Shown: positions 7,495 to 10,752 of the stretch, piece after piece
Layout: each line of letters starts with the position of its first letter
How positions within the stretch are numbered: position 1 is the first letter of the stretch
Assembly: GCA_002390165.1 (NCBI GenBank)
Contig: DGOU01000200.1
Coordinates: forward strand, 6,576-17,327
Length of the DNA stretch: 10,752 nucleotides
Source: Lutibacter sp. UBA4458
GTDB lineage: Bacteria > Bacteroidota > Bacteroidia > Flavobacteriales > Flavobacteriaceae
Reading direction: 5' to 3'
Program-made: the position numbers and the translations under genes
Notes under the pieces: model-generated
Told to the model about the DNA's origin: nothing
Database searches by the model: none
Seen by the model: only the letters and a program-made list of their open reading frames with translations

Positions 7495-7502
7495 TATTTT
7501 TG
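7495..7502 (+). promoter_or_regulatory. Predicted -7 promoter element of fabD
   Basis: TATTTTTG is an exact match to TAnnTTTG in the DUF2797-fabD gap. It would start transcription near 7508, about 22 nt before the ATG. No clear TTG is seen about 20 nt upstream, so the -33 side is weak. Confidence 0.45.
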
Positions 7503-7529
7503 CATTTTAATAAAGAATAAACAAATTAC

Positions 7530-8405
7530 ATGAAAGCATATATTTTTCCAGGTCAAGGAGCACAATTTTCAGGAATGGGATTAGATTTATACGAAAAATC
7601 TACCTTAGCTCAAGAGCTTTTTGAAAAAGCAAATAAAATTTTAGGATTTCCCATTACAGATATTATGTTTGAAGGCACTGCCGAAGAGTTAAAACAAACC
7701 AAAGTTACTCAACCAGCTATATTTTTACATTCTGTTATTTTGGCTAAAATATTAGGAGATGATTTTAAACCAGAAATGGTTGCAGGACATTCTTTAGGAG
7801 AATTATCTGCTTTAGTAGCAAATAGAGTTTTAACTTTTGAAGATGGATTAAAATTGGTTTCAAAACGAGCTTTAGCCATGCAAAAAGCTTGTGAAGCACA
7901 AGAATCTACCATGGCAGCAGTATTAGGGTTAGAAGATAATGTTGTAGAAGAGGTTTGTAAAAGTGTTGATGGTGTGGTTGTAGCTGCAAATTATAATTGC
8001 CCGGGTCAACTTGTAATATCTGGTGATATTGCAGCTATTGATGAAGCTTGTAAATTATTAACTGAAAAAGGAGCGAGAAGAGCCTTAAAATTGCCTGTTG
8101 GTGGTGCTTTCCATTCCCCTTTAATGGAGCCAGCAAGAGAAGAATTGGCTGCCGCTATTGAAAATACTATATTTAGTAATCCTATTTGCCCTGTTTACCA
8201 AAATGTAGTTGCAAAAGCAGTTACTAACCCAAAAGAAATAAAAGAAAATTTGATGGCGCAATTAACCGCTCCGGTTAGGTGGACACAATCTATTCAACAA
8301 ATGATTGCTGATGGAGGCACACAATTTATAGAAGTTGGTCCTGGAAAAGTTTTACAAGGTTTAATGCGTAAAATTGATAGAAGTGTTTCTGCTATGGGCG
8401 TGTAA
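7530..8405 (+). CDS. fabD: Malonyl-CoA:ACP transacylase
   Basis: Loads malonyl groups from malonyl-CoA onto acyl carrier protein to supply type II fatty acid synthesis in the cytoplasm. The 291 residues are normal for stand-alone FabD. Visible sites: oxyanion-hole FPGQGAQ at 6-12 (Q10); nucleophile S88 in GHSLGEL; R113 in SKRALAMQ, which binds the malonyl carboxylate; catalytic H195 in GGAFHSPLM; NCPGQLVISG at 156-165; and C-terminal EVGPGKVLQGLM at 268-279. All catalytic residues are intact. It has its own promoter-like element and is not flanked by other fab genes here: DUF2797 is upstream and a 1.1-kb gene-free stretch is downstream. No hairpin terminator is seen right after its stop, only a short T run. 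Confidence 0.97.
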   Translation: MKAYIFPGQGAQFSGMGLDLYEKSTLAQELFEKANKILGFPITDIMFEGTAEELKQTKVTQPAIFLHSVILAKILGDDFKPEMVAGHSLGELSALVANRVLTFEDGLKLVSKRALAMQKACEAQESTMAAVLGLEDNVVEEVCKSVDGVVVAANYNCPGQLVISGDIAAIDEACKLLTEKGARRALKLPVGGAFHSPLMEPAREELAAAIENTIFSNPICPVYQNVVAKAVTNPKEIKENLMAQLTAPVRWTQSIQQMIADGGTQFIEVGPGKVLQGLMRKIDRSVSAMGV

Positions 8406-8731
8406 TTTTTTTGCTTTCACCAATTATGTTAAATCTTTTTAAAATGCTCTAATTATATTAATGGATATATTTTTTATTTACCACGTTTTTCTTCTTTTAC
8501 TTTAAAAGGGTAGATGTTAAAAACATACCGAACCTTATTATTAGACAAATAATTTTTAATTTGGCTATTTTATGTACGCCTATATGATTTATAAAAAGCT
8601 ATTTATAAGAAATTCTACAAAAAATATTAATTATTCCCTTCTCATTTATTAAGTAAGTCGTAAAACACCATCAAAAACAACTTTGTAATCTCTATTTAAA
8701 AATATTAATTCTTTCAATGTTATATTAATAT

Positions 8732-8746
8732 ACCATTTTAAATGGT
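8732..8746. repeat. Short palindrome ACCATTT-T-AAATGGT
   Basis: Seven-base perfect arms around a single central T. Weaker symmetry continues outward into AT-rich sequence (about 8723-8754). The near-zero loop suits a dimeric protein-binding site better than an RNA hairpin. The role is unknown. Confidence 0.3.
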
Positions 8747-8851
8747 TATTAAATAATTTGATTGATGACTAAATTTAGACATTTTATATGTCAAATTTAT
8801 TTATTAGGAATTCATAAAATGCTAGTAATGAATTTTTTAATTATTAAAAAG

Positions 8852-8883
8852 TTTGTTTATTTAAATAAAAAATATTAGGTTTG
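8852..8883 (+). promoter_or_regulatory. Predicted orphan promoter (module 1)
   Basis: TTTG (8852-8855), 20 nt, then TAGGTTTG (8876-8883): both boxes match the Bacteroidota consensus and the spacing is ideal. Transcription would start near 8888, directly at the AATTGTCCC direct repeat. No gene follows for 640 bases, so it would drive either a small RNA or a very long leader of the adhesin gene. Confidence 0.45.
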
Positions 8884-8889
8884 TTATTC

Positions 8890-8909
8890 AATTGTCCCCT
8901 AATTGTCCC
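8890..8909 (+). repeat. Direct repeat AATTGTCCC, 11-bp period
   Basis: AATTGTCCC occurs at 8890-8898 and 8901-8909, separated by CT, so the copies lie 11 bases apart, about one helical turn. It follows the predicted -7 box of module 1 and would cover roughly +1 to +20. C runs are rare in this stretch, which makes the pair stand out. It looks like an operator for a protein binding on one face of the DNA, or a conserved RNA 5' end. Confidence 0.5.
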
Positions 8910-9146
8910 TTTTGATTTAAAATCGACACGAAAATATTTAAATAAAATAGAATTTATAATTAATATCCCTATACGATTATGAACATCTTAATTAAACCCC
9001 AAATCTTAGCTATTAGCTTAGTATTTTTAAAAGTTTTTTCAAATTTTTAATTTGAACGAGGAGGTATGCCTAATTTCTATTTATTAGGATTTTTTAGCGA
9101 ATTATAAAGAAATTGTATCGAAATATTAAAAACAATATTCAAAAAG

Positions 9147-9193
9147 TTGAAATGAAAAAAAATAATTTAATTTTGAAACATTAATGTCCCCTA
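9147..9193 (+). promoter_or_regulatory. Predicted orphan promoter with TGTCCCCTA (module 2)
   Basis: TAATTTTG (9168-9175) matches TAnnTTTG; TTG at 9147-9149 lies 18 nt upstream, slightly short. Nine nt after the -7 box comes TGTCCCCTA (9185-9193), the same nonamer at the same distance as in module 1 (8893-8901). Transcription would begin near 9180, about 350 nt before the adhesin ATG. Confidence 0.35.
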
Positions 9194-9228
9194 CTAAATT
9201 GAAAACAAGCTTGTTGGTTAGTTTAGTA
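9192..9228. repeat. Interrupted palindrome downstream of module 2
   Basis: Outer arms TACTAAA (9192-9198) and TTTAGTA (9222-9228) enclose a perfect 12-base palindrome AACAAGCTTGTT (9204-9215), with unpaired bases between (5 on the left, 6 on the right). As RNA it could form a bulged stem at the start of a transcript from module 2. As DNA the central palindrome could bind a dimeric regulator. A smaller hairpin, CTAATT-CAAA-AATTAG, follows at 9243-9258. Confidence 0.35.
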
Positions 9229-9332
9229 AAAATCTTTAAATCCTAATTCAAAAATTAGTTTAAAAAAACAATGGAGGCAGTAACATTAAAAAAATGTAAC
9301 GCTAACATTATGGTAAAATTTAACAAAAAAAT

Positions 9333-9350
9333 ATCACTTCAAATAGTGAT
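9333..9350. repeat. Small inverted repeat ATCACT/AGTGAT
   Basis: Six-base arms at 9333-9338 and 9345-9350 with a 6-base loop. Weak alone, but it adds to the run of small hairpins in the predicted leader ahead of the adhesin. Confidence 0.2.
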
Positions 9351-9447
9351 TAAAATTGTACGTAATAGTTGGTACCTATAAAATATCAATAAAGTACTTA
9401 TAAAAACCCATTCTTATGAAAATGAAATTTTATAACATTATAAATAA

Positions 9448-9464
9448 AAAAGCTTATAGCTTTT
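9448..9464. repeat. Hairpin AAAAGCT-TAT-AGCTTTT
   Basis: Perfect 7-base arms with a 3-base loop, ending in TTTT, 64 bases before the adhesin ATG. It resembles a weak intrinsic terminator or attenuator stem, but with only two G-C pairs it would be unstable. It also lies inside a 28-codon frame. Confidence 0.25.
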
Positions 9465-9528
9465 CATTATATAACATAAGGATTAATTTAAAGAGATTAT
9501 AGTATTTTTAACAAGAAATATTGCAATT

Positions 9529-10752
9529 ATGAAAGTAAGAAAAAATTACTCAAAAAAAGTAAAATTAAATCACTTATATACTAAATTTTCATTAAAATTA
9601 GAAGTATTTTTTATATTTCTTTTTATTAATGTTAGTGTTGTTTTTGCTCAAAATGTACCAGTTAATATACCTAATGGTGGTTTTCAGATGGATGGTGATT
9701 TAATTTCAAATACTCCAACTGGAACTGGAGATTGGATAAATAGTGATGGTTCTAATACTCTTGATGCAATTTATTATTATGATCCAATAGAAAAATTTAT
9801 ACCTGTTGATGCTAAAACTACTTTTTATACAAGTGATACTTATGGTGATGGTGATAATATAATTACACAGGGAAAAGGGTTTGATGATCCCTCCACTTGG
9901 AATTGGGGAACAGGTGGTGCAGTTGGTAAAGGGGATATTAATAATGTATTTGTCCATGTAGGTTATGATGAGGTAAATGATAATTTTTGGTTGTTTTTAG
10001 GAAGTGATAGGCGTGAAACTACCGGTGCTAGTTATATGGATTTTGAGTTTTTACAAAGTAATCTATTTACCAATGGAACGAAATCAGGTGGTTTTACAAC
10101 TGAAGGACCAAATGGAGGAAGAACAGAGGGAGATATTCAAGTTTCGTTTGAATATACTAATGGAGGATCTGTTGCCAATATTCAAGTTTATAGATGGTTG
10201 GAAGTTGATAATAAACCAGGAGAATTTACTTATGTAGAAGTTCCTGATTTAGAGGAAAACGCATTTGGAATAGGAAATGCTGGGTCTGTTCAAACATTTT
10301 CAGGTGCTGCATTTGGAAATGACACCTATGATCCACTTCAATTTGTTGAAGTAGCTTTAAATCTTTCTGTTTTATATAATACACTTGCGTTATGCGATGG
10401 AACCAATATTGGAATGGTTTTGGTAAAAACAAGAACTTCACCTTCTGTTAATTCCTCTTTAAATGATTTTTCTGGTCCTTTTGATGTTAAATTAAATTTG
10501 GGCCAGGTTACAATTAATTATCCAGATTCGCCATATTGTGCAACTGGTACCGCAACCGTTGTTGAAAAAGGGAAAACAATTAGTGGAACTTACAGTTCTA
10601 TACCAAATGGATTGGATATAAATAGCACAACAGGAGAGATAAATTTAGAAACAAGTACTCCAGGAACTTATAATGTAACATATGAATATGATACTAATAG
10701 CTGTTCAAATCAAGAAACTTCTACTCAGGTTACTATAAATCCAGAACCAGTA
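9529..10752 (+). CDS. Large secreted adhesin-like protein, N-terminal part (3' end outside window)
   Basis: An open frame of 408 codons runs from the ATG to the last base without a stop. A long basic N-terminus (1-24) leads into a hydrophobic core (about 25-38), and signal peptidase would cut at VVFA40|Q41, so it is exported by Sec. Residues 41-320 resemble an N-terminal domain I recall from giant Bacteroidota surface proteins: GGFQMDGDLISNTPTGTGDW (50-69), DTYGDGDNI (103-111), a Trp-rich TWNWGTGG (123-130), KGDINNVFVH, FWLFLGSDRRETTGASYMDFEF (153-174), EGDIQVSFEYTNGG and IQVYRW. From about 326 an Ig-like repeat begins, with the putative-Ig signature GTYSSIPNGLDINSTTGEINL, TPGTYNVTYEYD, and C337 and C392 that could pair. 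Such proteins usually continue with many Ig-like repeats and end in a type IX secretion sorting domain; that end is not visible. An in-frame stop at 9484-9486 with no ATG between fixes the start. A weak -7-like TATTTTTA lies at 9503-9510. Confidence 0.85.
   Translation, partial: MKVRKNYSKKVKLNHLYTKFSLKLEVFFIFLFINVSVVFAQNVPVNIPNGGFQMDGDLISNTPTGTGDWINSDGSNTLDAIYYYDPIEKFIPVDAKTTFYTSDTYGDGDNIITQGKGFDDPSTWNWGTGGAVGKGDINNVFVHVGYDEVNDNFWLFLGSDRRETTGASYMDFEFLQSNLFTNGTKSGGFTTEGPNGGRTEGDIQVSFEYTNGGSVANIQVYRWLEVDNKPGEFTYVEVPDLEENAFGIGNAGSVQTFSGAAFGNDTYDPLQFVEVALNLSVLYNTLALCDGTNIGMVLVKTRTSPSVNSSLNDFSGPFDVKLNLGQVTINYPDSPYCATGTATVVEKGKTISGTYSSIPNGLDINSTTGEINLETSTPGTYNVTYEYDTNSCSNQETSTQVTINPEPV

Larger units (their letters stand above)
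8406..9528. other. 1.1-kb AT-rich stretch without a convincing gene
   Basis: All frames are broken by frequent stops; the longest ATG frames I traced on the plus strand have 36 codons (9271-9381), 28 codons (9416-9502) and 23 codons (8979-9050). No tRNA, rRNA, transposase remnant or CRISPR repeat is recognisable. It holds two promoter-like modules with TGTCCCCTA, several small inverted repeats listed separately, and many A or T runs. A 12-base direct repeat TATTTATTAGGA occurs at 8798-8809 and 9078-9089, and a 13-base repeat AAAAATATTAATT at 8620-8632 and 8698-8710; both are AT-rich and may be chance. AGGAGGT at 9059-9065, next to an ATG, heads only a 13-codon frame. A long regulatory leader for the adhesin, an unlisted small RNA, or decayed DNA are all possible. 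Confidence 0.7.

Noticed and set aside
7709..7912. 67-codon minus-strand open frame inside fabD
   Set aside because: Antisense shadow of the FabD active-site region; no motif or start context.
8979..9050. 23-codon hydrophobic frame MNILIKPQ...
   Set aside because: Very short, no spacing or coupling evidence, and short hydrophobic frames are expected by chance in AT-rich DNA.
9069..9095. CCTAAT/ATTAGG stem followed by T run as a terminator
   Set aside because: The stem has 6 bp with only two G-C pairs and an 8-base loop; too weak to call in DNA this AT-rich.
9059..9107. Strong Shine-Dalgarno-like AGGAGGT followed by ATG
   Set aside because: The ATG follows immediately, with no proper spacing, and the frame is only 13 codons. 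Genes in this lineage rarely rely on such sites.
8893..9193. Invertible promoter bounded by the TGTCCCCTA copies
   Set aside because: Phase-variable promoters in Bacteroidota are bounded by inverted repeats. These copies are in direct orientation, and I saw no TAGGGGACA or recombinase gene nearby.
8406..9528. CRISPR array, tRNA or insertion-sequence remnant in the long gap
   Set aside because: No regularly spaced repeat series, no cloverleaf-like GC-rich segments, and no transposase-like coding or flanking inverted ends were visible.
9706..10441. Open frames at 9706-9957 (-), 10004-10237 (+) and 10226-10441 (-)
   Set aside because: All overlap the 408-codon adhesin frame, which has a signal peptide and recognisable domains; the others are low-complexity translations of its repeats.

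Overview
The window looks like a chromosome segment from a Flavobacteriaceae-type Bacteroidota. The DNA is very AT-rich, and starts follow A-rich leaders with almost no Shine-Dalgarno sequences. Several genes are preceded by the Bacteroidota promoter pattern (TTG or TTTG, about 20 nt, then TAnnTTTG). The gene set is also typical: a GH3 homologue, DUF2797, and a large secreted adhesin whose signal peptide ends in ...FA|Q. No database search was possible; identities rest on recognised motifs.

Region 1 (1-1841, + strand) is a tight three-gene unit: a MazG-like nucleotide pyrophosphohydrolase, a small two-helix membrane protein that starts inside its stop codon (ATGA overlap), and aroA (EPSP synthase, shikimate pathway). 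Region 2 (1931-5100, + strand) holds queA (queuosine tRNA modification), rlmN (m2A methylation of 23S rRNA and tRNA) and a long-chain polyprenyl diphosphate synthase, probably for the menaquinone side chain. A strong palindrome lies between queA and rlmN. Region 3 (5102-7463) holds a GH3-family protein on the minus strand and a divergent DUF2797 protein. Their predicted promoters overlap in the 46-bp gap, so transcription of the two may be mutually exclusive. The GH3 gene ends one base from the end of the prenyltransferase gene. Region 4 (7530-8405) is fabD, with its own promoter.

Region 5 (8406-9528) is 1.1 kb of extremely AT-rich DNA with no convincing gene. It is the least explained part of the window. 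It carries two promoter-like modules about 290 bp apart. In both, TAnnTTTG is followed after exactly 9 nt by TGTCCCCTA. The first also has an 11-bp-spaced direct repeat of AATTGTCCC, and the second runs into an interrupted palindrome. Region 6 (9529 to the window end) is the first 408 codons of a large secreted surface protein: a signal peptide, a conserved N-terminal domain of Bacteroidota adhesins, then the first Ig-like repeat. It has no stop codon in the window.

Most of the window is housekeeping. I see no defence, CRISPR, prophage or transposon system. The best candidate for something undescribed is the long leader with the repeated TGTCCCCTA modules upstream of the adhesin, together with the overlapping GH3/DUF2797 promoters.
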